Shown: one piece after another, positions 38,237 to 48,212 of the stretch
Layout: every line of letters starts with the position of its first letter
Numbering within the stretch: the first letter of the stretch is position 1
Assembly (NCBI RefSeq): GCF_000092065.1
Contig: NC_009368.1
Location: 620,001 to 684,000 of the forward strand
DNA: 64,000 nt
DNA from: Ostreococcus lucimarinus CCE9901
Taxonomy: Eukaryota; Chlorophyta; Mamiellophyceae; Mamiellales; Bathycoccaceae
Reading direction: 5' to 3'
Notes under the pieces: generated by a model
What the model was told of the DNA's origin: nothing
What the model saw: the letters and a program-made list of their open reading frames with translations, nothing else
The model's database searches: none
Program-made: the position numbers and the translations under genes

Positions 38237-40033
38237 TCACGCGCTGGAGGCGAAGAGTTGCGAAAACACGCGCTCTGCCCACGCCGGAATTTCCACGTCG
38301 TTTGCCTGCGTAAAGTTCACGAGCGGTTCCTGGACGTGATAACGAATCTTTCGACCCTTGCTCGCCTTGCGATCGACGTTTTTGCGACGTTTGATTTGTT
38401 TGGAGACGACGGAAGGTCCACCGGCGACGCCGGCGTCGTTGCCGCTCTCGAGGAACTCTTTGAGGAGTTGCTCGTAAAAGTCGACGTCGTCGTAAAGCTC
38501 CGACTCGCGAGCCTCACCTTCGTCCAAGCCATCGACGTTGACGGTTTCGGCTTTGTTCTCGTCGTCATCGTCGGCTTCTTCGCTCCGCACGGCGGCGCGT
38601 CGCTCACCGACGCGAATCGGCGCGCTGCGCTTCGGCGGCTGCGACTTTTCAATCAAACGCGCGGGCGCGCGCATGGTGGACGATACTTGCTGAGAGATGG
38701 ACTGGTTGAACGCCTTCAGACCGCCGCCCGCGCCTCCGCCGACCGCTTTACCCACGGAGACGGCGGATTTTCTGTACCATCGATCGCACGTCGAGTCGCG
38801 GTAGTTTGCGAACGCTCTGTATCCGGCGTCGTGCTTCGTCCACGCGTCGTCCAAGTCGTCGTCCACACCAATCACCGTAGCGTCCGCGCCGAGATTTGAG
38901 GTCGAGGCTATGTCGGCTATGTTCGCCATCAACGCAGTTTGAAGCGCAGAGAGCGTTCGCATGGTCTTCCGTGCGACTTTGGATAACGTCTCGAACGATT
39001 CGCGCGTCTCGGGCGACGCGCGTTTCAGTCCTCGGCACGCCAACGCCGTCGGTAACTTGGCGGCTCCGGTCATGACTTTCTGCAAACGAATTCTCGCGTG
39101 TAGCGCACGCTCCCAAACCGTTCGTTGCGCGCGAACCGCCTTACCTTTCGAGACGTGCTGCGCCTTGGTGTCGACGAGCTTCTTCGTTTGTTCCTCCTCC
39201 TCGCGAAACGCTTGAAGCTCTCGAGCGAGATCTGCGTCGCCTTCCGTGGCGGCGCCCAACAAATCTCTCGCCCGCGCGCCCTGCGCGTCGAACTCATCGC
39301 TCTGATCCTCGTCGTCCTCGTCCTCGTCGTCCTCGTCGCCGCCGTTCCTTCGTCCGGATCCCGTCGCCGCGGCGTCTTCGTCGTACCCTTCGTACGCGTC
39401 GTCGTCCTCATCCGCGTACGGATCCTCATCGCTCGCGTCCCCATCCTCCTCCGCACTTTCCTCGTCGTCGTCCCCGTCGTCCCCGTCGTCGTCGTCGCTC
39501 TCGTCCTCATCCGTCTCGCGCGCCGCCTCCGGTTCGTCCCGCGCGAAGTCCCGCCTCGACGCGCTTCGTCCCGCGTACTCCTCCCCCTCCATCTCGATCG
39601 GTCCTCGCATCCGCAACCGTCCGTCGTTCCCCCCCCCCGCGCGCACCGCGCGCTTTCCTCGCTCCCTCCCTCGCCTCGCCGCGCGTCCGCTCTCGCGATC
39701 GTCGCTCGAATCGTCGCCGAACCCGTCGCCCGCGTCGCGTCCCGCGTCGTCGTCCCACCCATCCTCGCTCCCGCTCTCGTCCTCGTCCAGCGCGCCCTCG
39801 ATCGCGCGCAGCGCCTCGAACGCGCGTTTGCGCGCCTCTACCCCGCCCTCTGGCTCGAGCGCGCGCGCGCGCGCGTCGTCGTCGTCGTCGTCGCGCGTCG
39901 TCGCGCCGCCGCCGGCGTCCCCACCGCGCGTCGTCGCGCCGCGCGCGATCGCGTCCAGCCGCGCCATCGCGTCCGCGCGCGAGGGCGTGGACGAGGGCGA
40001 CGCTTTCGCGCGTCTCCGCGGCGTCGCGCCCAT
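38237..40033 (-). CDS. AATF/BFR2 (TRAUB-domain) ribosome biogenesis factor
   Basis: The AATF/Bfr2 family acts in the nucleolus in small-subunit processome assembly. The 598-residue product starts MGATPRRRAKASPS. It has a very acidic central tract (repeated Asp/Glu, about 110-230), then the AATF domain with TVWERALHARIRLQKVMTGA and a second conserved region. Its TRAUB domain shows DVDFYEQLLKEFLE and RKASKGRKIRYHVQEPLVNF. The C-terminus ends shortly after. The Met at 40033 was chosen over one at 40117 because the intervening codons are Arg-rich and reach into promoter repeats. Confidence 0.92.
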   Translation of the reverse strand: MGATPRRRAKASPSSTPSRADAMARLDAIARGATTRGGDAGGGATTRDDDDDDARARALEPEGGVEARKRAFEALRAIEGALDEDESGSEDGWDDDAGRDAGDGFGDDSSDDRESGRAARRGRERGKRAVRAGGGNDGRLRMRGPIEMEGEEYAGRSASRRDFARDEPEAARETDEDESDDDDGDDGDDDEESAEEDGDASDEDPYADEDDDAYEGYDEDAAATGSGRRNGGDEDDEDEDDEDQSDEFDAQGARARDLLGAATEGDADLARELQAFREEEEQTKKLVDTKAQHVSKGKAVRAQRTVWERALHARIRLQKVMTGAAKLPTALACRGLKRASPETRESFETLSKVARKTMRTLSALQTALMANIADIASTSNLGADATVIGVDDDLDDAWTKHDAGYRAFANYRDSTCDRWYRKSAVSVGKAVGGGAGGGLKAFNQSISQQVSSTMRAPARLIEKSQPPKRSAPIRVGERRAAVRSEEADDDDENKAETVNVDGLDEGEARESELYDDVDFYEQLLKEFLESGNDAGVAGGPSVVSKQIKRRKNVDRKASKGRKIRYHVQEPLVNFTQANDVEIPAWAERVFSQLFASSA

Positions 40034-40389
40034 GCCGGGCGTCGCGACGGCGCGTGACGCGCGATGGGGACGACGCCGACGGCGGACGCGCGTCGTGTAT
40101 AAAAACCCGTCTCGCACTGCGCACCATACGTGATATCAACAAAACCCGTCTCGCACTGCGCACCATACGACGCGAGCAGTGATATGAAAACCCGTCTCGC
40201 ACTGCGCACCATACGACGCGCGCAGTGATATCAACAAAACCCATCTCGCACTGCGCACCATACGACGCTACCGCGGCGTATCTCGCGCGCCGCGCGTATC
40301 GCGAGCGATCGCGCGCGGCCGACGCGGGCGCGGCACACGCGCGCGCCCGACGCCCGCGCCCCCGAACTTCGCGGACGCGACACACGACG
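40034..40389. promoter_or_regulatory. Divergent promoter of AATF and PSAD
   Basis: This 356-base gap holds TATAAAAA on the plus strand at 40098-40105 and four copies of a 29-base repeat (listed separately). The region just before the PSAD start is CG-rich and featureless to the eye. The regulatory role is inferred from position. Confidence 0.5.
40102..40264. repeat. Four-copy 29-base interspersed direct repeat
   Basis: The unit AAAACCCGTCTCGCACTGCG followed by CACCATACG occurs at 40102-40130, 40141-40169, 40187-40215 and 40236-40264; only the last copy has a substitution (CCCG to CCCA). The spacers are 10, 17 and 20 bases and share TGATAT, two of them also CAGTGATAT. Regular spacing and near identity suggest recent duplication or a constrained protein-binding array. 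Confidence 0.92.
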
Positions 40390-41454
40390 ATGTTTGCCAT
40401 CTCCAGCTCCGCGCTGACGCCGCGCGCGACGGTCGCGAACGCGACGCGCACGCGACGATCGACGACCGCGCGACGATCGACGGCGATCCGCGCCGAGGCG
40501 GAGGGCGCGAAGGCGGCGCCGGCGGCGCCGAAGGCGTGGACGGCGCCGAAGTTGAACCCGAACACGCCGTCGCCGATTTTCGGTGGTTCCACCGGCGGTC
40601 TGTTGAGAAAGGCGCAGGTGCGCGAGCGACGAGGGAGCGGCGAACGCGCGCGACGATCGAGGCGCGGGCGGGATACGCGACGAACCTAGGGGTGATGATT
40701 GGGGCGATTGGGGCGCCGGCGAACGGAGGGGGGGGGGCGAACGATGCGCGAACGATGCGTCGAGTTTCTTTGCGGCGCGGGCGCGCGGGCGATCGGGGGG
40801 GGGTCGAACGCGCGCGACGACGCGCGCGCAATCGCGCGATCGGGCGCGGTGGGATGGGAACGTTTGGCGCGAGGCGCGCGGGGGGGATTTCAAAGACGAC
40901 GACGACGCGAGACTGACGGATGCGATGATGCGTTTGACGCGTGTAGGTTGAGGAGTTCTACGTGCTGACGTGGGAAGCGAAGAAGGAAGCCATCTTCGAG
41001 ATGCCGGTGCGTGGACGAGGCGAGCGCGAAGGCGCGCGCGCGCGAAGATATCGCGCGCTTTGAAACGACGCGACGACGAAGAGGCAAAGATTGGGGATGC
41101 GCGACGCGATCGTGGACGCGAAACAGCGACTGACGTGATGAAACGTGTATTTTGCATCCGCAGACCGGTGGTGCCGCGATCATGCGCAAGGGCCCGAACC
41201 TGTTGAAGCTCGCGCGCAAGGAGCAATGCCTCGCGCTTTTGAACAACTTCCGCGCGAAGATGAAGCTCGACGGCTGCATCTACCGCGTGTTCCCGTCCGG
41301 TGAGGTGCAATACTTGCACCCGAAGGATGGTGTGTACCCGGAGAAGGTGAACAAGGGTCGCGTCGGTGCCAACCAGAACATGCGATCGATCGGCAAGAAC
41401 ACCAACCCGGCGTCGATCAAGTTCCAAGGCAAGCTCGGCCCGTTCGAAGTTTAG
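40390..41454 (+). CDS. PSAD: Photosystem I reaction centre subunit II (PsaD), two introns
   Basis: PsaD sits on the stromal side of photosystem I and docks ferredoxin. Exons are 40390..40617, 40947..41006 and 41164..41454, giving 192 residues with phase-0 joins. Introns of 329 and 157 bases both start GTGCG, contain ACTGAC and end TAG or CAG. Exon 1 has a Ser/Arg/Ala-rich transit peptide, then [13 protein letters not shown]. The 60-base exon 2 encodes [20 protein letters not shown]. Exon 3 starts [20 protein letters not shown] and includes [20 protein letters not shown] and the basic ferredoxin-docking region. Removing the introns restores the continuous PsaD sequence, which confirms them. 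Confidence 0.96.
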
Positions 41455-42126
41455 ACAGACGGCTCGCGCTCGCCGCGCACCGAGGGTTCGGTCGTCGTCG
41501 TCGAGTCGCCGCTCGAGTCAGATGTCCGTCGATGTGTTTCACTCTTCGCGATGCGAAGTCAACGCGAGATGGCGCTCGTTTGAATTATTAGAATTCTTCG
41601 ACGTCCCTCGCGCTTTGCGTCGCGTCGAGCGCGCTTCGACGTTCGCGGCGTCTGATTTCTTCGCGCGGCGTCGCTCGACGCTTCGATCTCACCCTCTGCG
41701 CGCGATCGTGATGTAAATCACGCCTCCTAGCCAAACTAATTGCAGTAACACACAGATTTTCACTGTTCATCCGCGCGCGCGCGTTCGCCCGCCCGCGCGC
41801 GATCGCCGGTCGCCGGTCGAGATCTTCGCCGCGATGACGCTGGCTGCGCGCCGTGGAATGACGCACATCGTATTTTAGAGCCATTATATATGCAAGATAC
41901 GTTTTTAGGGTTTACCTATAATTTCGCGCGATCGGATCTTATCTGAGAAAATCTATACTGTTTGCGCATACGACGCGGACGCCCTCGGGACGACCCGCAT
42001 CGGATAAGCGCCGACGATCGTCACAGCACGCCTCGCGTTCGCCGCTCCGTCCGCTCGCGACGCCGTGACGAAAGCAGACGCACGTAACACTTTGCGCACG
42101 CACCACCGCACGCCTCGACGAGCGAC
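41455..42126. promoter_or_regulatory. PSAD 3' region and CHL27 promoter
   Basis: No gene was seen in these 672 bases. The last third before CHL27 is locally AT-richer than its surroundings, with a TATATAT at 41887-41893 and a telo-box-like TTAGGGTTT at 41907-41915. An antisense ORF through the region is a shadow. TATA and telo-box roles are inferred only. Confidence 0.4.
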
Positions 42127-43353
42127 ATGCACGCGTTCACCATGCGCGCGAGCGCGATGAAGACGCCGGTGGCGAAGATGACGTCGAGATCGCGATCGGC
42201 GACGCGACGCCAAGGCGCCGTGGTCGTCCGCGCGGCCGCGGCGACGGACGCGGAGACTGGGATCAAGAAGATGCGCGAGGGTATCAAGGAGGCGGCGAAC
42301 GAAAACTTGTTGACGCCGCGATTTTACACGACGGATTTCGACGAGATGGAGCGCCTGTTCAGCACGGAGATCAACCCGAACTTGGACGAGACGGAGATTA
42401 ACGCCATCTTGAACGAGTTCCGCGAGGATTTCAACCAGAAGCACTTCGTGCGCAACGATGAGTTCAAGGCGGCGGCGGATCAGATCAAGGGTGAGCCGCG
42501 CAGAATTTTCATCGAGTTTTTGGAGCGCTCGTGCACGGCGGAGTTTAGCGGGTTTTTGTTGTACAAGGAACTCGGCCGCAGATTGAAGAAGACGGCCCCG
42601 GCGGTGGCGGAGATCTTCACGTTGATGTCCCGCGACGAGGCGCGTCACGCTGGGTTCTTGAACAAGGCGATGAGCGATTTCAACTTGGCGCTCGACCTCG
42701 GGTTTTTGACCAAGAACCGCCAATACACGTTTTTCCAGCCGAAGTTCATCATGTACGCCACGTACTTGAGCGAAAAGATTGGCTACTGGCGTTACATCTC
42801 CATCTACCGCCACTTGCAAGCGAATCCGGACGAGCAATTGTACCCGTTGTTCAAGTACTTTGAGAACTGGTGCCAAGACGAAAACCGTCACGGCGACTTC
42901 TTCTCGGCGATTTTGAAGGCGCGCCCGGAGTTGATCAACACCACCGAAGCGAAGCTCTGGTCTCGATTCTTCTGCTTGTCCGTGTACGTCACCATGTACT
43001 TGAACGATCACGGCCGCAGTGAGTTCTACGAATCGCTCGGTTTGGACACGACGCAATTCAACATGCACGTCATTCACCAAACCAACAAGACGACGGCGAC
43101 GATTTTCCCGCAAGTCATCGACACCTACAACCCGGAGTTCAAGGCGCGTCTCGACAAGCTCGTCGGCGTGAACACCCAACTCCAAGCCATCGGTAAGGGT
43201 GAAGGTTCGGAAATCATGAAGAACTTGCAAAAGGCGCCGCTCATCGCCACCTTCGCGGGTGAGTTGATCGGTTTGTTGGCCATGGCTCCGGTCGACGCCG
43301 GTTCCATCGACTTGACCGGCGTTCCGGAATCCGACCCGTCCTTCATGTACTAA
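42127..43353 (+). CDS. CHL27: Mg-protoporphyrin IX monomethyl ester cyclase, diiron subunit (CHL27/AcsF)
   Basis: This plastid enzyme forms the fifth ring of chlorophyll using oxygen. The 408-residue product has a short Met/Arg/Ala-rich transit peptide, then [19 protein letters not shown] and the ferritin-like diiron core: [19 protein letters not shown], a first [15 protein letters not shown] (E-x-x-H) and a second [20 protein letters not shown] (E-x-x-H). It ends DPSFMY. Sequence and length match plant CHL27 and Chlamydomonas CRD1. It lies directly downstream of PSAD on the same strand. The first Met is used; Mets at residues 6 and 11 are alternatives. Confidence 0.96.
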   Translation: MHAFTMRASAMKTPVAKMTSRSRSATRRQGAVVVRAAAATDAETGIKKMREGIKEAANENLLTPRFYTTDFDEMERLFSTEINPNLDETEINAILNEFREDFNQKHFVRNDEFKAAADQIKGEPRRIFIEFLERSCTAEFSGFLLYKELGRRLKKTAPAVAEIFTLMSRDEARHAGFLNKAMSDFNLALDLGFLTKNRQYTFFQPKFIMYATYLSEKIGYWRYISIYRHLQANPDEQLYPLFKYFENWCQDENRHGDFFSAILKARPELINTTEAKLWSRFFCLSVYVTMYLNDHGRSEFYESLGLDTTQFNMHVIHQTNKTTATIFPQVIDTYNPEFKARLDKLVGVNTQLQAIGKGEGSEIMKNLQKAPLIATFAGELIGLLAMAPVDAGSIDLTGVPESDPSFMY

Positions 43354-43755
43354 GCGACAGTCACAGACGGCGACGAGGAGGACACACCAGCAACCATTTT
43401 AGCGCAACACACATCCACAAAAACGTGATTTTATCGTCACATCTTTTCAAGATTCTTAAAGTCTTCGGCGCCGTTCGCGCCGCCGGCGAACGATATCGCG
43501 AAACGAGCCAACACGCTTGGTATTTCCACTTTATTGTATTGGCGCGTAGTCTCGCTTTATAATATTACACAAGATTCGAAATGTTTATCCTCCTCGCGCA
43601 CTCGATCGCGTCGCGCGTTCGATTCCGCGCGTTCGACGTCCGCGCGTTCGACGTCTGCGCGCCGCGCCTCCCCGTCTCGTCCTCATTCCACCGCGCGTCC
43701 GCGCATCCGCGCGTCTGCGCGCCGCCCGCGTCCGCGCGCGCTCAACGAACGTACC
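43354..43755. other. Intergenic region with no recognised feature
   Basis: About 400 bases between CHL27 and the coiled-coil gene. The first half resembles a 3' region, AT-richer, with TTTATTGTATTGG and TTTATAATATTAC strings. The second half is Cys/Arg-coding-like CG-rich sequence open in frame with the next gene. No RNA gene or conserved ORF was seen. Confidence 0.4.
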
Positions 43756-45660
43756 ATGCGTCGTTTCATGCGCGACGCCTCGCGCTTAGAGCGCGACGCC
43801 AAGGCTGAGCACGATTTTTATCATTCATTAATCAGTCAGTTGCAGACGGAATTGGAAGACGCGAAACACTCGAGCGAATTACTGCGCGCCGAGCTCGATC
43901 GCGCGCGCGAGGGACGGTCGCGAGACGTCGCATCTTCGTCCGCGACGACGCCGAGCGGCGACGCGACGAACGCGAGGGAGACGACGACGGTGGGGGTGGA
44001 AAGGGAGACGCGAGGGGAGGACGAGGCGACGCGAGACGCGAAAGCGGAGGAGACGGAGCGGGAATTGATCGCGTTGCGCGCGAAAGTCGCAGCGTTGAGC
44101 GCGCAAAGCGAAAAAAGTGAGAGTGATGCGAATGATGACGCGGAACGCGCGCGGATGGTGGAGGAGTTGGATGAGATGCGAGAACACATGCGAACGGCGA
44201 CGGCGAGCGCGCATCGAGCGAACGCCGAGGTGAACGCGGTGGCGCATCAAAATCGGACGTTGATGGAAAAAGAACGACGACGCGCGAACGCGGCAGAGGC
44301 GAGAATAAAAGAACTCATGGATCTCATGGAACAGCAGGTAAATGGTGAGGACGCGGCGATGCGTAAGCGCGCGGAGGCGTTAGAGGAAGCGTTGACAACG
44401 TCGACGAGCGAAGTCGAGACGCTTCGCTCGGAGAACGAGGAACTAGAGGTGCGGTTGCGAGCCGTGATCGAGCGCTTGGATGCGATTGAGTCATCCGTGG
44501 ATGTGAGTGAGTCATCCGCGCTCGCGGTGGTGGTGGAGGAGAAGGAACGCGCGATGATGGGTCGGGCGTACGCCGACGAAGCGGCGACTTCGCTTCGACG
44601 CTCGGCGCTCGAGGCGCGAGCGGCGGCGAACGCGTTTCGCGCTCGCCTGTACCCCGACGGTGATCCTGAAAGTGACGATGCGCGAATGTTGGTGATCGTA
44701 CACGCCGTGCTCGAGGGACATCCGTTTGACGACGCGAGTCGCGACGTCACAAACGCCGTTCGAGCACGTCTGCGATCGCACGGGGAAGAACGACTGGTGA
44801 TTCTCGTGAGCGAAAATCTGTGCGATTTGATTCCAGACGACGCCGTGAACGCGCCGATGAGCTTAGGCGCCAAAATCTCTCTGCGAGACGTCGAAAATAC
44901 GACGAACCGACGACCCGCGACGTTGCGCATAACGTATGCGTTCGACGTGCGCGATTCGCAAACAGGCGATGTCGTCAAGGGCGACGAGCGAATGATCACC
45001 ATTCCCGTCGGCGCCGCCGGGACTCCGCACGCGTTCGCCATGCAAAGCGTATGGCTCGAAGCCGCGTGCACCGGCATAGAAGACGCTCTCAAAGCGTCTT
45101 ATTCGCGATTGAGAGACGCCGAAAGCACGGCGAGCGCTGCCAAAGTACGCGCCATCGCGTTGCAAGGCGAAGCCGCGCGAATGCGTCACCATGGAGGCAG
45201 TTCGGCTCGAGCACAAGCTCTCGAGCGACGAGAACTCGAGATTGAAAGGCGCGAGGCCCAACTCAACGCCGAGGTCGTGGAAATCGAAGGCATGGTTGCG
45301 CGCGCGCGGGAAGAAGCCGAAGCCATGCGCCGCGAGGCGAACCGCATCGTCGCCGACGCCTCGGCGAGTCTCCGCGTCAAGGATGACGAAATCGAACGCC
45401 TGCGCGCGCTACAATCGTCCGTCACTCGCGCGCAAAACCGGTCGAAATCTTGGCGTCGAGAGACCGCCGCCGCGCGTTTAACCGCCGCCGCCGACGACGA
45501 CGCTTCCAACGCTCGAAGACTCGCCGCCGCCGGCAACCATCGCGCCGCGGCGTCCTCTTTAGAAAACGCCGAGCGTCGTCTCGCGAGAATCACCGCCGCG
45601 TGCGTCGCCAAATCTACCGCTCGAGCGTTGGCGCCCGTAGACAACGTAAACTTGATGTAA
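43756..45660 (+). CDS. Coiled-coil protein with a central globular domain, unknown function
   Basis: From the Met at 43756 (MRRFMRDASRLERDAKAEHD) the product is 634 residues. Long heptad-like helices fill residues about 1-300 and 470-600. Between them is a globular part containing ARMLVIVHAVLEGHPFDDAS, LVILVSENLCDLIPDDA and a beta-rich LRITYAFDVRDSQTGDVVKG segment. No motor, kinase or known domain was recognised. The balanced composition supports coding. The frame is open 74 codons upstream, but that stretch is Arg/Ala/Cys-rich and likely untranslated. Confidence 0.7.
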   Translation: MRRFMRDASRLERDAKAEHDFYHSLISQLQTELEDAKHSSELLRAELDRAREGRSRDVASSSATTPSGDATNARETTTVGVERETRGEDEATRDAKAEETERELIALRAKVAALSAQSEKSESDANDDAERARMVEELDEMREHMRTATASAHRANAEVNAVAHQNRTLMEKERRRANAAEARIKELMDLMEQQVNGEDAAMRKRAEALEEALTTSTSEVETLRSENEELEVRLRAVIERLDAIESSVDVSESSALAVVVEEKERAMMGRAYADEAATSLRRSALEARAAANAFRARLYPDGDPESDDARMLVIVHAVLEGHPFDDASRDVTNAVRARLRSHGEERLVILVSENLCDLIPDDAVNAPMSLGAKISLRDVENTTNRRPATLRITYAFDVRDSQTGDVVKGDERMITIPVGAAGTPHAFAMQSVWLEAACTGIEDALKASYSRLRDAESTASAAKVRAIALQGEAARMRHHGGSSARAQALERRELEIERREAQLNAEVVEIEGMVARAREEAEAMRREANRIVADASASLRVKDDEIERLRALQSSVTRAQNRSKSWRRETAAARLTAAADDDASNARRLAAAGNHRAAASSLENAERRLARITAACVAKSTARALAPVDNVNLM

Positions 45661-45709
45661 ATCGACGTCCGCGCCTCGCCGCGCGTCACACCTCGCCGCG
45701 CCGCGCGGC

Positions 45710-46147
45710 ATGGACAAGTACTACCCCGACCCAGACGCGCCGCTCCGACCGCCGCCGCCGTCGCAGCCGACGCAGCCGCACGCCGGCGCCACCGTCGCGC
45801 ACGGTGATCCCGCTCGAACGACCGTCGTCGTCTTACCGAGCGCGTACGCGCCGCAGACGCCGCAGCCGTCGGTGCCGAGTCAACAGATACCGACGGGTTT
45901 GCCGGTCGGTCAGGCGCGGCCGGCGTACTTGGGAGCGACGCGAGGGCACGAGCGACAAATCGTGAGCTGCGAGCGATGCGGACACAGCGGTCCCGCGGAC
46001 GTGGTCAAGGTCAGAGGGGCGGCGAGCTGCTTCGCGGCCATCGTGACGTTTGGGATATCCGCGTGCCTTTGCGGAGACGCGTTCTCGGATACGTATCACC
46101 ACTGCGCGAATTGCTCGGCGGTGTTAGCGTTCGCGAAATTAGCGTAG
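45710..46147 (+). CDS. LITAF-domain membrane-associated zinc protein
   Basis: This is a 145-residue protein. A Pro-rich N-terminal half (PDAPLRPPPPSQPTQP) precedes a LITAF domain: a first knuckle VSCERCGHSG, a hydrophobic membrane-associating stretch (CFAAIVTFGISACLCG) and a second knuckle HHCANC. LITAF proteins lie on the cytosolic face of endosomal or plasma membranes as monotopic zinc proteins; plant relatives include GILP, which has been tied to cell-death control. The Pro-rich part often binds ESCRT or ubiquitin-ligase partners. Its role here is unknown. It converges on a coiled-coil gene. Confidence 0.88.
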   Translation: MDKYYPDPDAPLRPPPPSQPTQPHAGATVAHGDPARTTVVVLPSAYAPQTPQPSVPSQQIPTGLPVGQARPAYLGATRGHERQIVSCERCGHSGPADVVKVRGAASCFAAIVTFGISACLCGDAFSDTYHHCANCSAVLAFAKLA

Positions 46148-46215
46148 ACGATGCGATGCGTGGATGACGCGCGCGCGCGATGTAAATAATGTTCGATTCC
46201 TGTGTCGCCGCGGGA

Positions 46216-47976
46216 CTAAAATCCAAAGAAGGAGCCGAGCGTCGACGGGGGCGCGTTTTTCGCCTTGAGCGCCTCGTGCTCGAGCGCGAGCTCGCGAAGT
46301 TTGGTCTCGAGCGCGGTCTTCGCGGCGGTTTCCGTCTCCACGACGGATTCGAGGTCCTTGATCTTCTTCTTGAACGCGGCGGACGAGCCGGTGCCGAGTA
46401 GAGCGCCGAATAATCCCCCAGAGTCCTCGGCTTCGAGCTCGGCGAGCGCGGTCGAGAGCGACTCCACTTCTTTCTTCAGCTTCTCGTTTTGCGAGCGAAG
46501 TGTCGTCATCGATGCGTCTGTGGAGGCGGCGTGCTTCGCTTGAAGCGTCGTGTTTTGCGCCGTGACCTCCTCGATGAGTTTTTGATATTCGCTCTCGTTC
46601 TTCTCGTACGATTCCAACGCGGCTTTCAGCTCGGATTCCAAATCGCGCACGCGGGATTCCAAATTCTTTGCTCGAGTCTCGCTCTCGAGCGTCGAAGCCT
46701 CGGTCGATTTCGCCAACGCAGTCTTCACGCGCTCGAGCTCGCTCGTGAGCGCGGCGACGCGCGCCGTCGATTCTCGCTCAGCCTTGGCCGAAGCCGCGAG
46801 CGCAGCGACGGTTTTCTCGAGTTCTCCTTCCAAACGCGCAATCGTCGTCACACGCGCTTCGTTTTCGGCGCTTACGCGCGCCATCTCGTCACGCAGCTCT
46901 TTATGGCTCTGCTCCAGTTCGTGCTCGCGCTCGTCAAAGCTCGTGTTTAACGCTTTCTCTTTCATCAGCACAGCAGCATTTTGCTCTCTCGCCGCAGCGG
47001 ACATTTCCTTGGTCGCGATGTCGAGCGCGGCGGTGACTTCAGCGACGCGCACTTCGAGCTCCTTGATTCGTATCTTCGCTGTGCGCTCTGACGTCTTTGC
47101 ATCGGTGAGTTCTTGCACCAAGTTGTGCTGAATCGTCGTCTGCTGTGCGATTTGCGACGATAAGGTGTTGCTCTGCGACGAGCGATGGGCGTCGAAATCC
47201 GCGCGCGCCTTGCTGAGCTGTGTCTTGAGCTCGTCAATCTCTGAAACGTGCGCAGCGACTTTGGCATCGAAATCGCGCTTAGCATCGCTCACCGCACGTT
47301 CGATCTGCGTCACGCGATCTATTTCGCTCGAGTTTGCCGCTTCCGCAAGTCGATGAGATTCCTCGCGCGCGACGCGCAACGCCTCGACGGCTTCATCGCG
47401 CGCCTTTCTCGCAGCGTCCAACTCTTCGCGCAAACGTAACGCGCTCTCTCGCGTATCCGCAAGATCTCTTTCGTACCGCGCCGTCATCGTCTGTCGAGAT
47501 CGCACCAAGGCATCGTCGTTCCCCGCCGACGGACGCGGCTTCAACGGCGACGTCGACGCCGACGTTCCCGCCTCGCTCTCTTTACTCGCCCTCTCCAGCT
47601 TCTCCCTCAAATCATCCAACCGCTCGTTCAAATCCGTCGTCTCCTTTTTCAATCGCTCCGTCTTCGCCCTGTGCGTCGCCCGCTCCTCCTCCGCCCGTCG
47701 TCCGAACGCCTTCGTCGGCGACGGCGACGCCGACCCTCGCGCCGACCGCGTCCCCAACGGTTCATACATCGCCCTTCGCGTCCGCTCGTGCGATCGTCCC
47801 GCGTCCCGCCGCCGCGTCAACTCTTCGCTAAGCAACCGTCGGCTCGCCATCACCTTGGCCCGCAGCGCCTCCGCGCGTCGCAACGCTTCGAGTCGTTCGT
47901 GCTCGAGCCACATCATCGAGTTTTGCGCAACATTCGTCGTTCGCGCGGCTCCGTGCGGCGCCGATTCGAGCGCCAT
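46216..47976 (-). CDS. Long coiled-coil protein, unknown function
   Basis: This is a 586-residue protein, mostly Glu/Lys/Ala/Leu heptads from about residue 20 to the end, with a Ser/Pro break around 130-150 (SASTSPLKPRPSAGN). The C-terminus is different: a GGLFGALLGTGSSAAFKKKI segment, a last short coil, and an ending PSTLGSFFGF. Structural, tethering or cytoskeletal roles are possible. No family was recognised, since coiled coils match many unrelated proteins by composition. Divergent from PACRG with a 236-base gap. Confidence 0.75.
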   Translation of the reverse strand: MALESAPHGAARTTNVAQNSMMWLEHERLEALRRAEALRAKVMASRRLLSEELTRRRDAGRSHERTRRAMYEPLGTRSARGSASPSPTKAFGRRAEEERATHRAKTERLKKETTDLNERLDDLREKLERASKESEAGTSASTSPLKPRPSAGNDDALVRSRQTMTARYERDLADTRESALRLREELDAARKARDEAVEALRVAREESHRLAEAANSSEIDRVTQIERAVSDAKRDFDAKVAAHVSEIDELKTQLSKARADFDAHRSSQSNTLSSQIAQQTTIQHNLVQELTDAKTSERTAKIRIKELEVRVAEVTAALDIATKEMSAAAREQNAAVLMKEKALNTSFDEREHELEQSHKELRDEMARVSAENEARVTTIARLEGELEKTVAALAASAKAERESTARVAALTSELERVKTALAKSTEASTLESETRAKNLESRVRDLESELKAALESYEKNESEYQKLIEEVTAQNTTLQAKHAASTDASMTTLRSQNEKLKKEVESLSTALAELEAEDSGGLFGALLGTGSSAAFKKKIKDLESVVETETAAKTALETKLRELALEHEALKAKNAPPSTLGSFFGF

Positions 47977-48212
47977 CGCGTCGCGCGCGCGCGCGCGCTT
48001 CGCGACTGTGTCGCGTGAAGCGCACGCGGCGTTCGAGGTGCGCTCGAGCGCTCGGCGCGAGCGAACGCGGGCGAATGTGACGCCGTCGGAATTAAGTTCC
48101 CCCGTCGGTTGGGAAACAAATCGACGTTTTGGGATCGAGCCGACAAAAATAGCAACGCGCCACTCGGCGACGCGCGCGCGGGCGATCGACGACGCGAAGA
48201 GCGCGAGAAACG

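Noticed and set aside
40102-40264. CRISPR-like array
   Set aside because: Spacers are only 10-20 bases and related to each other, and the genome is eukaryotic. It is a promoter minisatellite.
41953-43230. 425-residue minus-strand frame over CHL27
   Set aside because: Exact antisense of a highly conserved enzyme. Long antisense frames are common here because of codon bias.
46180-46210. GTTCGATTCC string resembling a tRNA T-loop
   Set aside because: No matching D-loop, anticodon stem or acceptor pairing was found upstream. It lies in a convergent gap between two genes.
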